This document shows, in pieces, positions 15,599 to 24,085 of a stretch of DNA of 64,000 nucleotides. This DNA comes from Stenotrophomonas hibiscicola ATCC 19867 (GTDB lineage Bacteria > Pseudomonadota > Gammaproteobacteria > Xanthomonadales > Xanthomonadaceae), in contig NZ_KB907500.1 in assembly GCF_000382065.1 (NCBI RefSeq), positions 124,001 through 188,000 on the forward strand, read 5' to 3'. The position numbers and the translations under genes were made by a program. Each line of letters begins with the position of its first letter. Position 1 is the first letter of the stretch. A model generated the notes under the pieces. That model was not told where the DNA came from, searched no databases, and saw only the letters and a list, made by a program, of their open reading frames with translations.

Positions 15599-15928
15599 TT
15601 GGTCAGAATCGGCGGCAACCCGACCCTTCGCGATGTGCGCAATACCGACACCACGGCCGCAAATCGCAAGCGACGAAAGCTCGCAGACGAGTACGCCAGA
15701 AAGACGGCAGAACTACTGCGGGAAGCATCCCGGCAGTACCCAAGCATGCTCCATGTCGACTATGCGGACTGGCTAAATGACAACAATTGGCCTACCCGGA
15801 AAGGTGGACGCTGGACCGCAACGCAGGTTGGTCGTGTCTTCAAGAGATTCGGGCTAGCAACGCCACCCAAGCGAAAGAAGCGAGGGATACGGCAATACGT
15901 GCAGCGGTCTACCACTCCAGCGGAGTGA
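15599..15928 (+). CDS. Small basic protein, possible DNA-binding or recombination accessory factor
   Basis: About 110 residues if the TTG at 15599 is used, which has GGGAGG (15588-15593) at 5 bp; a GTG at 15551 is in frame but lacks such a site. The protein is strongly basic (NRKRRKLADEYARK and a PPKRKKRG tail). The segment YADWLNDNNWPTRKGGRWTATQVGRVFKRFGL matches the 'LN-x-x-G-x-x-T-x-x-G-x-x-W-T-x-x-x-V-x-x-V-x-x-R' pattern seen at the ends of recombinase DNA-binding domains. It diverges from the HUH gene, whose start is within 100 bp, and lies close to the right island end. Confidence 0.55.
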   Translation: MVRIGGNPTLRDVRNTDTTAANRKRRKLADEYARKTAELLREASRQYPSMLHVDYADWLNDNNWPTRKGGRWTATQVGRVFKRFGLATPPKRKKRGIRQYVQRSTTPAE

Positions 15929-16014
15929 CCGTTATGAGCGAAGCCGCCAGAACGGGGCAAGCCGTTATCGATAGCCGGTGTCGACAGGGAGAACGGGCAC
16001 CTGCCCGCTTGGCA

Positions 16015-16034
16015 GGGAACAATGTTGGGAACAA
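16015..16034 (+). promoter_or_regulatory. Right pair of candidate integrase arm-type sites
   Basis: Two GGGAACA boxes (16015-16021 and 16027-16033), 12 bp apart, the second within CAATGTTGGGAACAA (16020-16034), the same 15-mer found at the left end. They lie about 53 bp inside the tRNA attachment core. Matching paired sites at both ends fit arm-type binding of the tyrosine integrase. Confidence 0.5.
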
Positions 16035-16086
16035 CGCGAGCCACTCAGTGCAACATCCTTTACAATCATGATGTTGCGTTTGTAAT

Positions 16087-16101
16087 TGGCGGAGAGAGTG
16101 G
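16087..16101. repeat. Right attachment site within tRNA-Ser
   Basis: TGGCGGAGAGAGTGG, the complement of the tRNA-Ser acceptor end plus CCA and part of the T arm, identical to 8061-8075. Insertion regenerates a complete tRNA on this side. Confidence 0.82.
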
Positions 16102-16176
16102 GATTCGAACCCACGGAAGGTTTGACCCTTCGCCGGTTTTCAAGACCGGTGCCTTAAACCGCTCGGCCATCTCTCC
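16087..16176 (-). tRNA. tRNA-Ser (anticodon UGA)
   Basis: The minus strand reads GGAGAGATGGCCGAGCGG at the 5' end, has the anticodon loop CTTGAAA (anticodon TGA), a long class II variable arm, the T-loop GTTCGAATCC and ends TCTCTCCGCCA with encoded CCA. The acceptor stem GGAGAGA/TCTCTCC pairs perfectly. It reads UCA and related serine codons. The 3' end faces the island and is its integration target. Confidence 0.97.
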
Positions 16177-16300
16177 AATCGGGTCCCGGTCGCCCGGGCA
16201 GCGGCATATTCTCGCACGTGAAGGCCATTTGCCCAAGACCACCTTGCCCCTGCCCTCCGCATCCGGCACGGTGGGGGCCTTCACCGCACTCGGAGCCCCC

Positions 16301-17371
16301 ATGGCCCACCTCGACCTGGCCAACCTGCGCACCACCCTGCTGGATGACACCCAGCTGGCAGCTGTGGCCCTGCACCGCACCTTCGCCGGCCATCTGCCGG
16401 TCAGCAGCGGGCACCTGGTGGTCTGCGATCCGCTTGTCCAGGCCGAAGCACCAGCGCTGGCCGACTACACCGCCCCGCTGGGCCGGCATCCGGTTGAGAT
16501 CATCGTGCACAGCGGCCGCCCGGCGCTGGCCGTGGTCTGGTTCAAGCCCCGCGAAGCCCTCACTGCGTCTGCCCTGCACTGGCAGATGGCGCGCTGGACC
16601 ACGCAGGACCTGACCGGCCTGGATGAGGACAGCTTCATCGGCTACCCGGTCGACGCCGGCATCGGCTGCTTCATGGATACCGACACCCAACAGGCACTGC
16701 TGGCGCTGATCGAACGGGCCGATGGCGACGAAGACAATGCGTGGTCGGATGCCCTGATCGACCACGACGGCCTCGACGAAGGCGCCGAGTACCGCCCCTG
16801 GGGGGAAGACTCGCCGCACGGCCTGGTGGTGTTCACCAGCGGCTGGGGCGACGGTGTCTATCCCAGCTACTGGGCGCTGGATACGTCCGGCATTCCGGTC
16901 GCCCTGGTCACCGATTTCCTGTGCATCCAGGGCGGCGATGGACGCGACGAGCGCGAGATTGCCGACCAGGCCTATCGCGACAGCCTTCCACCCGACGAAG
17001 CTGAAGCGCTGGCACGGCTGGTAGCGGCCGTTGAACGCGACGACCCGGATGCGCTGCACGTCCTGTTGAAGGACGCGCCGCAGCGCGCCAACCAGATCGA
17101 ACCAGGCTGTGGCGGCACCGCTCTGTACGAGGCGATCCGCCTGGACCGCCCGCAGGCATTGCGGGTGCTGCTACAGGGTGGCGAGCTACCGGCGATGCCC
17201 GAGCGCCTGCACATGAGCAAGGTGACCGGCTATCTGGACTACGCGCGGTTCCTGAAGAAGCCGCGCAGCGCGGAGCTGATGGCGGTGCTGGAAGCACCGG
17301 CCATTGCCGAGCCCACACCGGCCGCACCGCCGCGGCGCGGCTTCTGGGTCCGACTGTTCGGCCGGAACTGA
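16301..17371 (+). CDS. DUF4241 domain protein with C-terminal ankyrin-like region
   Basis: A 356-residue cytoplasmic protein. The first ~215 residues match DUF4241 (SSGHLVVCDPL, VEIIVH, IGYPVDAGIGCFMD, HGLVVFTSGWGDGVYPSYWALD, PVALVTDFLCI), a family of unknown function common in toxin-immunity and hypothetical contexts. The remainder (RLVAAVERDDPDALHVLLKDAPQRAN, GGTALYEAIRLDRPQALRVLLQGG) looks like two degenerate ankyrin repeats. It ends in a basic tail. The frame is open through the tRNA, but GGAG before ATG 16301 and the family start support this position. Confidence 0.8.
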   Translation: MAHLDLANLRTTLLDDTQLAAVALHRTFAGHLPVSSGHLVVCDPLVQAEAPALADYTAPLGRHPVEIIVHSGRPALAVVWFKPREALTASALHWQMARWTTQDLTGLDEDSFIGYPVDAGIGCFMDTDTQQALLALIERADGDEDNAWSDALIDHDGLDEGAEYRPWGEDSPHGLVVFTSGWGDGVYPSYWALDTSGIPVALVTDFLCIQGGDGRDEREIADQAYRDSLPPDEAEALARLVAAVERDDPDALHVLLKDAPQRANQIEPGCGGTALYEAIRLDRPQALRVLLQGGELPAMPERLHMSKVTGYLDYARFLKKPRSAELMAVLEAPAIAEPTPAAPPRRGFWVRLFGRN

Positions 17372-17391
17372 CCGGGGCCGGAAAGCAGCAA

Positions 17392-17414
17392 CGCCGGGCA
17401 TGGCCCGGCGCTAC
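17392..17414. repeat. GTAG-type palindromic repeat (SMAG-like)
   Basis: A short stem-loop CGCCGGGC-AT-GCCCGGCG followed by CTAC, the inverse of the terminal GTAG typical of SMAG elements. It lies between the DUF4241 gene and the convergent LysR gene. Confidence 0.6.
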
Positions 17415-17452
17415 CGTTTCACAGATTGGCGGTGCAGTTGCGGGCAGGTGCC

Positions 17453-18445
17453 TCAGCCCGCATCCACTGCCAACGCGCCCAGCGCACTGGCCTTGATCCG
17501 CTCCTTGGCCTTTTCACAGGCGCCACCGCAATCCAGGCGCGAGGCCTCCAGCTGCGGCGGCAGGTGCTCGGCCAGGAAGTCGATGAACACGCGCACTGCC
17601 GGCAGCAGGCCGCGACGCGAGGCGAACACGGCATGGCACACGCCCTGCGGCAGCGACCAGTCCGGCAGCACCACTTCCAGTTCGCCGTTACGCACCGCGT
17701 CGGCGCACACGGTCTCCGGCAGCATGGTGATGCCGAAACCGTCCTTCACCATGCTCTGCAGCAGCGGGAAGTCGAAACCGGCCACGCGCGGCTGCAAGTC
17801 GACCCGGCGCACTTCGCCTTCCGGGCCATGCAGTTCCCAGCGCTGGCGTGCTTCGTCTTCGCTGATGCTGAGGGTGACGTGCTGGGTCAGCTCTTCCGGG
17901 TCCTTGGGGCGGCCGGCGCGATCCAGGTACTTGGGGCTGGCCACCAGCAGTTCCTGCACCTGGCCGAAGCTGCGCATCACCAGGCTGCCGTCGTCATCCA
18001 GGCGCGAACGCACGCGCAGGGCCACGTCGTAGCCTTCGTTGATGATGTCCACGCGGCGGTTGCTGATGTTCAGCTGCAGCCGCACCTTCGGGTACTGCTC
18101 AAGGAACTTGGGCAGCAGCTTGGGCAGCTGCATCTGCGCCAGTGACACCGGCACGCTGGCGCGCACCACGCCGCGCGGCTCCGCGCTGAGGCGGTCCACC
18201 ACCTCGCGGGCGGCCTGGGCCTCGGCCAGCATCGTCTGCGCATGGCGATGCACGCTGGTGCCGACATCGGTGACCGCGAAACGGCGCGTGGAGCGCTGCA
18301 GCAGGCGTACGCCCAGGTCGGTTTCCAGCTGGCTGATGCGGCGGCTCAGGCGCGACTTGGGAATACCCAGTGCGCGCTCGGCGGCGGCGAATCCGCCGTG
18401 GTCGACCACCATCGCGAAGTAGTACAGGTCATTCAGGTCATGCAT
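17453..18445 (-). CDS. LysR-family transcriptional regulator
   Basis: A 330-residue regulator with the N-terminal winged helix (DLNDLYYFAMVVDHGGFAAAERALGIPKSRLSRRISQLE, residues 3-42) and a PBP2-type effector domain (about 90-300; RGVVRASVPVSLAQ, GYDVALRV, QSMVKDGFGITMLPE). It matches the subgroup that sits next to and controls azoreductase or quinone-response genes. It diverges from azoR with 127 bp between starts. The ~30-residue C-terminal tail is longer than usual. Confidence 0.92.
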   Translation of the reverse strand: MHDLNDLYYFAMVVDHGGFAAAERALGIPKSRLSRRISQLETDLGVRLLQRSTRRFAVTDVGTSVHRHAQTMLAEAQAAREVVDRLSAEPRGVVRASVPVSLAQMQLPKLLPKFLEQYPKVRLQLNISNRRVDIINEGYDVALRVRSRLDDDGSLVMRSFGQVQELLVASPKYLDRAGRPKDPEELTQHVTLSISEDEARQRWELHGPEGEVRRVDLQPRVAGFDFPLLQSMVKDGFGITMLPETVCADAVRNGELEVVLPDWSLPQGVCHAVFASRRGLLPAVRVFIDFLAEHLPPQLEASRLDCGGACEKAKERIKASALGALAVDAG

Positions 18446-18451
18446 ACCCGA

Positions 18452-18467
18452 GTTCCATATCTAGAAC
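18452..18467. promoter_or_regulatory. Candidate LysR binding site
   Basis: GTTC at 18452-18455 and GAAC at 18464-18467 form an interrupted inverted repeat around CATATCTA, 6 bp upstream of the LysR start and 105 bp upstream of azoR. The location suits an autoregulatory site. Low confidence. Confidence 0.3.
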
Positions 18468-18572
18468 AATACGTGGCATTCAACCACCTTTATTCCGCCA
18501 TTGCAACAACCTATCGTTCTCTCTGTCGGCGGGGCCACCCCGCCCCTTCCTCCCAGAACATAGGTGACTGCC

Positions 18573-19160
18573 ATGAAGCTTCTGCATCTCGACGCCAGCG
18601 TGCTTGGCGACAACTCCGTCTCGCGCCAGCTGTCGGCCGCCGTGGTCGCCCGCCTCGCCAGCCAGATCGACGGCCTGCAGGTCGATTATCGCGATCTTGA
18701 CGCCAATCCGGTACCGCATCTGCGCAGCAGCTCGCTGGCCAGGACCGACGCCGCTGAAGCGACCGATGCTGAACAGGTGATGCAGCAGTTCCTGGAGGCC
18801 GACATCGTTGTGATCGGCGCGCCGATGTACAACTTCAGCATCCCGTCCACCCTGAAGGCCTGGATCGATCGCGTGGCCGTGGCCGGCCGCACCTTCAAGT
18901 GCACCGAGAACGGCCCGGTGGGCCTGGCCGGTGGCAAGCGGGTGATCATCGCCAGCAGCCGCGGCGGCATCTACACCGACTCGCCGGCCGACTTCCAGGA
19001 GCCGTTCCTGCGCCAGGTGTTCGCCTTCATGGGCATCAACGAGGTCGAATTCGTGCGCGCCGAAGGCATCGCCTATTCGCCGCAGCACCGTGAAAACGCC
19101 ATTGCCGGTGCGCTGGCGGCGCTGCCGTCGCACGAAGCGGCCGAACCCGTCGCCGCATAA
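18573..19160 (+). CDS. azoR: FMN-dependent NADH-azoreductase
   Basis: A 195-residue flavodoxin-fold enzyme that reduces azo compounds and quinones with NADH. Family hallmarks are the N-terminal LHLDASVLGDNSVSRQLS (FMN phosphate loop), VVIGAPMYNFSIPSTLKAWIDRV (flavin isoalloxazine contact) and ASSRGGIY. The start at 18573 has AGGTGA at 5 bp and matches the family start; the GTG at 18564 is less likely. Divergent from a LysR regulator, and followed by a strong terminator at 19247. Confidence 0.93.
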   Translation: MKLLHLDASVLGDNSVSRQLSAAVVARLASQIDGLQVDYRDLDANPVPHLRSSSLARTDAAEATDAEQVMQQFLEADIVVIGAPMYNFSIPSTLKAWIDRVAVAGRTFKCTENGPVGLAGGKRVIIASSRGGIYTDSPADFQEPFLRQVFAFMGINEVEFVRAEGIAYSPQHRENAIAGALAALPSHEAAEPVAA

Positions 19161-19246
19161 CGCGTCCCAGCGTTCGGCGCCCCTCTCTCCTCGTCTGGGC
19201 GCTGAACGCGGGCCGGGATCCCCTCCCCCATCCCGGCCCACCCTGG

Positions 19247-19274
19247 CGGCCCTGCTTTGCGGGGCCGTTTTTTT
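19247..19274 (+). terminator. Rho-independent terminator
   Basis: CGGCCC/GGGCCG stem with a loop and seven following T residues, 86 bp after azoR. Confidence 0.85.
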
Positions 19275-19296
19275 GTGGGCGCGTTAGGCTGGGGCC

Positions 19297-19653
19297 ATGG
19301 ACTACACCGTGACGGCTGCGCACCGCAGCGAATTTCCGCACCCGATCACCCTGCGCCGTGGCCAGGCGCTGGTGGTGGGCGAACGTTATGAAGGCCCGGA
19401 GGGCTGGGAAGACTGGTTCCTGTGCCAAGCCGAAGGGCAGCAGCCCGGTTTCGTGCCGGCGCCGGTGATCGGTCGCAATGCGCAGGGTGACGCCTATGCC
19501 ACGGAGGATTACTGCGCGCGGGAGTTGGATGTGGATCCGGGGCAGCTGCTGCGAGGAATGCGCACGCTCAATGGATGGGCCTGGTGCGTGCCGGAGACCG
19601 GCGAACCGGGATGGGTGCCGCTGGAGAAGCTGAGGGCAGCAGAAACCCGGTAG
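19297..19653 (+). CDS. SH3-like domain protein
   Basis: A 118-residue cytoplasmic protein with two variant SH3-like halves. RRGQALVVGERYEGPEGWEDWFLCQ..GQQPGFVP and LNGWAWCVPETGEPGWVPLEKL each show the alternating strand pattern and G-W-V/F-P ending of SH3 barrels. No enzymatic motif is seen. Its TAG stop codon lies inside the GTAG start of a palindromic repeat, so the repeat appears to have supplied the natural end of the gene. Confidence 0.78.
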   Translation: MDYTVTAAHRSEFPHPITLRRGQALVVGERYEGPEGWEDWFLCQAEGQQPGFVPAPVIGRNAQGDAYATEDYCARELDVDPGQLLRGMRTLNGWAWCVPETGEPGWVPLEKLRAAETR

Positions 19654-19781
19654 CGCCCGAGCCTATGCTCGGGCGGCGGCGCGAAGCGCCGATAATCAAT
19701 GCGGCCCGCGAGGGGCAGGAGCAGCCGAGCATAGGCTCGGCTCTACATGGATCTGTAGCGCCCGAGCCTAAGCTTCGGGCG
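19650..19781. repeat. Cluster of three SMAG-like GTAG palindromes
   Basis: Three stem-loops: GTAG + GCCCGAGC/GCTCGGGC (19650-19674), AGCCGAGC/GCTCGGCT + CTAC (19723-19746, inverted orientation), and GTAG + CGCCCGA/TCGGGCG (19755-19781). They fill the space between the SH3-like gene and convergent serS and may act as mRNA 3'-end stabilisers or terminators. Confidence 0.82.
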
Positions 19782-19801
19782 GCGGCGCGAATCGCCGGCT
19801 G

Positions 19802-21124
<1,323 letters not shown>

Positions 21125-21195
21125 TTATACGGATTTCTGCCGCCCGGTTCATTCCCGCCGTGGCAGAATCGAGCCATTCCGTACTGGTCCGGTCC

Positions 21196-21834
21196 ATGTC
21201 TGCACCCCGCTCGTCGTCCGCCAAGTCCTTCACTGTGCATATCCCGCGCAACGCCCTGAAGATCGCCGGCATCGCCTTCGGCGTGGGCGTACTGCTGTTC
21301 GTGCTGGTCTGGCTGACCGGCCGCGACAAGGAGTTCTTCCGCGCCGACCCGGCCGCGCAGACCCCGCAGGAAACCGCCCAGGTCGAGCCCCTCCCGGAAC
21401 CGTTGGCCGCTGCGGCCGGTTCCAGCGACATGCCCGATGCCAAGCCGGCCCCGGTCGAGGAAGAAGCGCCGAAGCTGGTCGAAACCGCCCCGCCACCACC
21501 CGCCCCGATCGCCGAGCCGGCCCCGGCCAACCCGGGCGCTGCGCCGGCCACGACCGGCAACAGCCAACCGATGCCGATTGCCGGTCAGTCGCCGCCGCCG
21601 TCGTACCCCGCCGCCGCCCTGCGCGCCGGCGAAACCGGCACCGTGGTGGTACGCGTGGATGTAGACGCCACCGGCTATCCGAACAACGCCACGGTGATCC
21701 AGCGCAGCGGTTCACGCGACCTCGACCGTGCCGCGACCGACGCCGTGCGCCGTTGGCGATTCACTCCGGCCCAGAGCAACGGCCAGGCCGTGCCTGGCAG
21801 CATTGAAGTGCCGTTCGACTTCAAGACGCAGTAA
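21196..21834 (+). CDS. TonB-family C-terminal domain protein
   Basis: A 212-residue inner-membrane-anchored periplasmic protein: a cytoplasmic N-terminus, one membrane segment (about residues 19-37, IAGIAFGVGVLLFVLVWL), a proline/alanine-rich periplasmic linker, and a TonB C-terminal domain (PPPSYPAAALRAGETGTVVVRVDVDATGYPNNATVIQRSGSRDLDRAATDAVRRWRF). It would couple proton-motive energy to outer-membrane receptors or act in envelope integrity. The start at 21196 precedes the membrane segment; the longer open frame is not supported. A paralogue follows directly. Confidence 0.85.
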   Translation: MSAPRSSSAKSFTVHIPRNALKIAGIAFGVGVLLFVLVWLTGRDKEFFRADPAAQTPQETAQVEPLPEPLAAAAGSSDMPDAKPAPVEEEAPKLVETAPPPPAPIAEPAPANPGAAPATTGNSQPMPIAGQSPPPSYPAAALRAGETGTVVVRVDVDATGYPNNATVIQRSGSRDLDRAATDAVRRWRFTPAQSNGQAVPGSIEVPFDFKTQ

Positions 21835-21953
21835 CTGAACGCTCCCCAGCAGGCAAGCTGAACCCTGCCGGTGATGTTGACGCAACGCTGACACTTTCCG
21901 TCTGTGGCTCGGGCAACACTGCCCATGTCGTCCATTGACGGAAGGAGTTTGCG

Positions 21954-22526
21954 ATGGCTGTTACCACCCACGAAGACCTTCATTCGCCGCGGTTGCAGCG
22001 GGACTCAAGCGTACAGCACAAGAACGCGTCGCCCTGGATGTGGATCGCACTGATCGTGGCGATGTTTGCTGCCGCCCTGCTCTGGCTGCGTCATTCCAGC
22101 CAGGAAGAGGTGGCACCTGCGCCGGTCGGCGAGCGCATGCTGCCGGCCCCCGAGCAGGCGGCGGTGACGGACGCAGCGACGCCTGCCGCGCGCCAGGCAA
22201 CCCCGGCTACTGCTTCGCGGAAGGCCGCGCCGGTAGTGCGCAATCGTGAAGCCCGCCCGCTGGCCAGCAACCGCATGCCCACCTACCCCGCCGCCGCGCT
22301 GCGTAGCGGCGTGCAGGGCAGCGTGATCGCCAGCCTGAATGTGGATACCCGCGGCAATGTCGCCAACGCTGCGATCGTCTCGCGCAGCGGCGAGCGCAGT
22401 CGTGATCTGGATCGTGCGGTGCTCAGCACCGTGCAGAACTGGAAGTTCCAACCCGCGGTGCAGGATGGCCGCGCAGTAGCCAGCGTGGTGCGGGTCCCGG
22501 TGGATTTCCGTACCGAGCAGCGTTGA
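21954..22526 (+). CDS. TonB-family C-terminal domain protein
   Basis: A 190-residue paralogue of the preceding protein: membrane segment WMWIALIVAMFAAALLWL (about residues 28-45), a linker, and the TonB C-domain (MPTYPAAALRSGVQGSVIASLNVDTRGNVANAAIVSRSG...DLDRAVLSTVQNWKFQPA). GAAGGAG precedes ATG 21954. The 119-bp gap and absence of a terminator suggest co-transcription with its neighbour, while a strong hairpin follows. Partner ExbB/ExbD genes are not in the window. Confidence 0.85.
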   Translation: MAVTTHEDLHSPRLQRDSSVQHKNASPWMWIALIVAMFAAALLWLRHSSQEEVAPAPVGERMLPAPEQAAVTDAATPAARQATPATASRKAAPVVRNREARPLASNRMPTYPAAALRSGVQGSVIASLNVDTRGNVANAAIVSRSGERSRDLDRAVLSTVQNWKFQPAVQDGRAVASVVRVPVDFRTEQR

Positions 22527-22553
22527 TCGCGGACGAGGGGTTCGTGATGTTTA

Positions 22554-22580
22554 GACGGAGGCTTCGGCCTCCGTCCTTTT
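22554..22580 (+). terminator. Rho-independent terminator
   Basis: GACGGAGGC-TTCG-GCCTCCGTC hairpin with a stable UUCG-type loop followed by CTTTT, 27 bp after the second TonB-like gene. Confidence 0.88.
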
Positions 22581-22587
22581 ATGCGGA

Positions 22588-22690
22588 AAGCGTGTCAACC
22601 AAGGTTGGCACCTACCGGGAGATGTGAGCGTGCCAACCAAGATTGGCACCTGCCGGGCAATGCGATCCGCCGGGCATGGCCCGGTGCTCG
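22588..22690. repeat. Palindromic repeat cluster (REP/SMAG-like)
   Basis: Three stem-loops in succession: GTGTCAACC-AA-GGTTGGCAC (22590-22609), a near copy GTGCCAACC..ATTGGCAC at about 22630-22650, and CCGGGC-AT-GGCCCGG at about 22670-22688. The first two are diverged copies with CTACC or CTGCC ends. They lie between the TonB-like gene and the convergent aroA. Confidence 0.7.
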
Positions 22691-22699
22691 CGATGCCGA

Positions 22700-24007
22700 T
22701 CAGGCCAGGTTGAACCCGGCGCTGCGGGCCAGACCATCGAAGTCCGGGAAGGACGTGGCGACGTTGGCGATATCGTTGATCCGCACTTCGCCATCGCTGA
22801 TCTGGCCGGCAATGGCGAATGCCATGGCGATGCGGTGGTCACCGTGGCTTTCGATGGTGCCGCTGCCCAGGCGCACACCGCCGTGCAGGGTGGCGCCGTC
22901 TTCGGTTTCGTCCACCTGCATGCCCAGCGCGCGCAGGCCTGTGGCCATCGCAGCAAGGCGGTCGGATTCCTTCACCCGCAGCTCGGCCGCACCGCTCACC
23001 ACGGTCTGGCCTTCTGCGGCGGCGGCGGCCACGAACAGCGCCGGGAACTCGTCGATCATGTCCGGCACCAACGCTTCCGGAATGCGCGCGCCCTTGAGCG
23101 GGGCGTAGCGCACCACCAGATCTGCCACCGGTTCACCGCCCTGCTCGGCAGGATTCTCTTCGGTGATGTCCGCCCCCATCAGGCGCAGCGCGTGCAGCAG
23201 GCCGGTGCGGCGCGGGTTCAGGCCGACCTGCTTCAGGCGCAGCTCGGAGCCGGGAATGATGCTGGCCGCCACCAGGTAGAACGCGGCCGAAGAGAAGTCG
23301 GCCGGTACCACGATGTCGGTGGCGCGCAGGCGCTGGCCGCCACGCAGGCGGGCCTTGCCGGGCGAGAATTCGATGTCCACGCCGAACGCCGACAGCATGC
23401 GTTCGGTGTAGTCGCGGGTCGGGTGCGGTTCGACAACGCTGGTTTCGCCCTGTGCGTACAGGCCTGCCAGCAACACCGCCGACTTGATCTGCGCGCTGGC
23501 CACCGGCGAGGCGAAGTCGATGCCATGCAGCGTCTGGCCGCCATGCACGTGCAGCGGCGGCGTGCCGTCATCCTGGGTGTCGATCTTCGCGCCCATCTGC
23601 GACAGCGGGCCGGTGACGCGGCGCATCGGTCGGCCCGACAGCGACTCATCGCCGATCAGCGTGCAGTCGAACGCTTGGCCCGCCAGCAACCCGGCCAGCA
23701 GGCGCATGCCGGTGCCGGCATTGCCGCAGTCCAGCGGTGCATCCGGCGCTTTCAGGCCGTCGATGCCGACGCCGTGCACGATGCGCTGCGACGGGCTGGG
23801 CGTTTCGATACGCACCCCCAGCTGGCTGAAGATGCGCGCGGTCGCGCGGGTGTCCTCGCCTTCCAGGAAGCCCTCGATATGCGAGGTGCCATCGGCCAGC
23901 GCGGCGAACATCACCGAGCGATGCGAGACCGACTTGTCGCCGGGAATGGTCAGGCTGCCCTGCAGGGGCTGGCCCTTGCGGGCGATCCAGTGTTGCGCGT
24001 TGCTCAT
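22700..24007 (-). CDS. aroA: 3-phosphoshikimate 1-carboxyvinyltransferase (EPSP synthase)
   Basis: A 435-residue enzyme that transfers the enolpyruvyl group of PEP to shikimate-3-phosphate, the sixth step of the shikimate pathway. Motifs: LTIPGDKSVSHRSVM (N-terminal), CGNAGTGMRLLAGLLAG (the LxxGNAGTAxR region), SLSGRPMRRV, and the C-terminal KESDRLAAMATGLRALG and HGDHRIAMAFAIAG. The start at 24007 matches the family start (MSNAQHW). Third gene of the serC-pheA-aroA group, 78 bp after pheA. The Gly at the glyphosate-sensitivity position (GNAGT) is the type I form. Confidence 0.96.
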   Translation of the reverse strand: MSNAQHWIARKGQPLQGSLTIPGDKSVSHRSVMFAALADGTSHIEGFLEGEDTRATARIFSQLGVRIETPSPSQRIVHGVGIDGLKAPDAPLDCGNAGTGMRLLAGLLAGQAFDCTLIGDESLSGRPMRRVTGPLSQMGAKIDTQDDGTPPLHVHGGQTLHGIDFASPVASAQIKSAVLLAGLYAQGETSVVEPHPTRDYTERMLSAFGVDIEFSPGKARLRGGQRLRATDIVVPADFSSAAFYLVAASIIPGSELRLKQVGLNPRRTGLLHALRLMGADITEENPAEQGGEPVADLVVRYAPLKGARIPEALVPDMIDEFPALFVAAAAAEGQTVVSGAAELRVKESDRLAAMATGLRALGMQVDETEDGATLHGGVRLGSGTIESHGDHRIAMAFAIAGQISDGEVRINDIANVATSFPDFDGLARSAGFNLA

Positions 24008-24085
24008 CGTTCGATCATTCCGTAAACGCCGGCAGCCCGCCGGCGATGCATCAGGGGGTGGCGGCCGGGGCCGCCCCAGCAGCAC

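Larger units (their letters stand above)
8061..16101. mobile_element. Integrative genomic island at tRNA-Ser(UGA)
   Basis: The ends are a 15-bp perfect direct repeat, TGGCGGAGAGAGTGG, at 8061-8075 and at 16087-16101; the right copy is the 3' end (including CCA) of an intact tRNA-Ser gene. Inside are a tyrosine integrase, a serine recombinase, hypothetical envelope proteins, an XRE regulator, an ATPase-TOPRIM protein and an HUH protein. Base composition is visibly lower in GC and codon use differs from both flanks. No conjugation or structural phage genes are present, so it is a small satellite-like or defence island, not a conjugative element. The integrase lies at the end away from the intact tRNA. 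Confidence 0.85.

Noticed and set aside
8061..16101. Interpretation as a complete prophage
   Set aside because: There are no capsid, tail, terminase or lysis genes, and the length is only about 8 kb.
16022..16300. Upstream extension of the DUF4241 gene through the tRNA
   Set aside because: The extension would be translated across tRNA-Ser; GGAG and the family start both favour ATG 16301.
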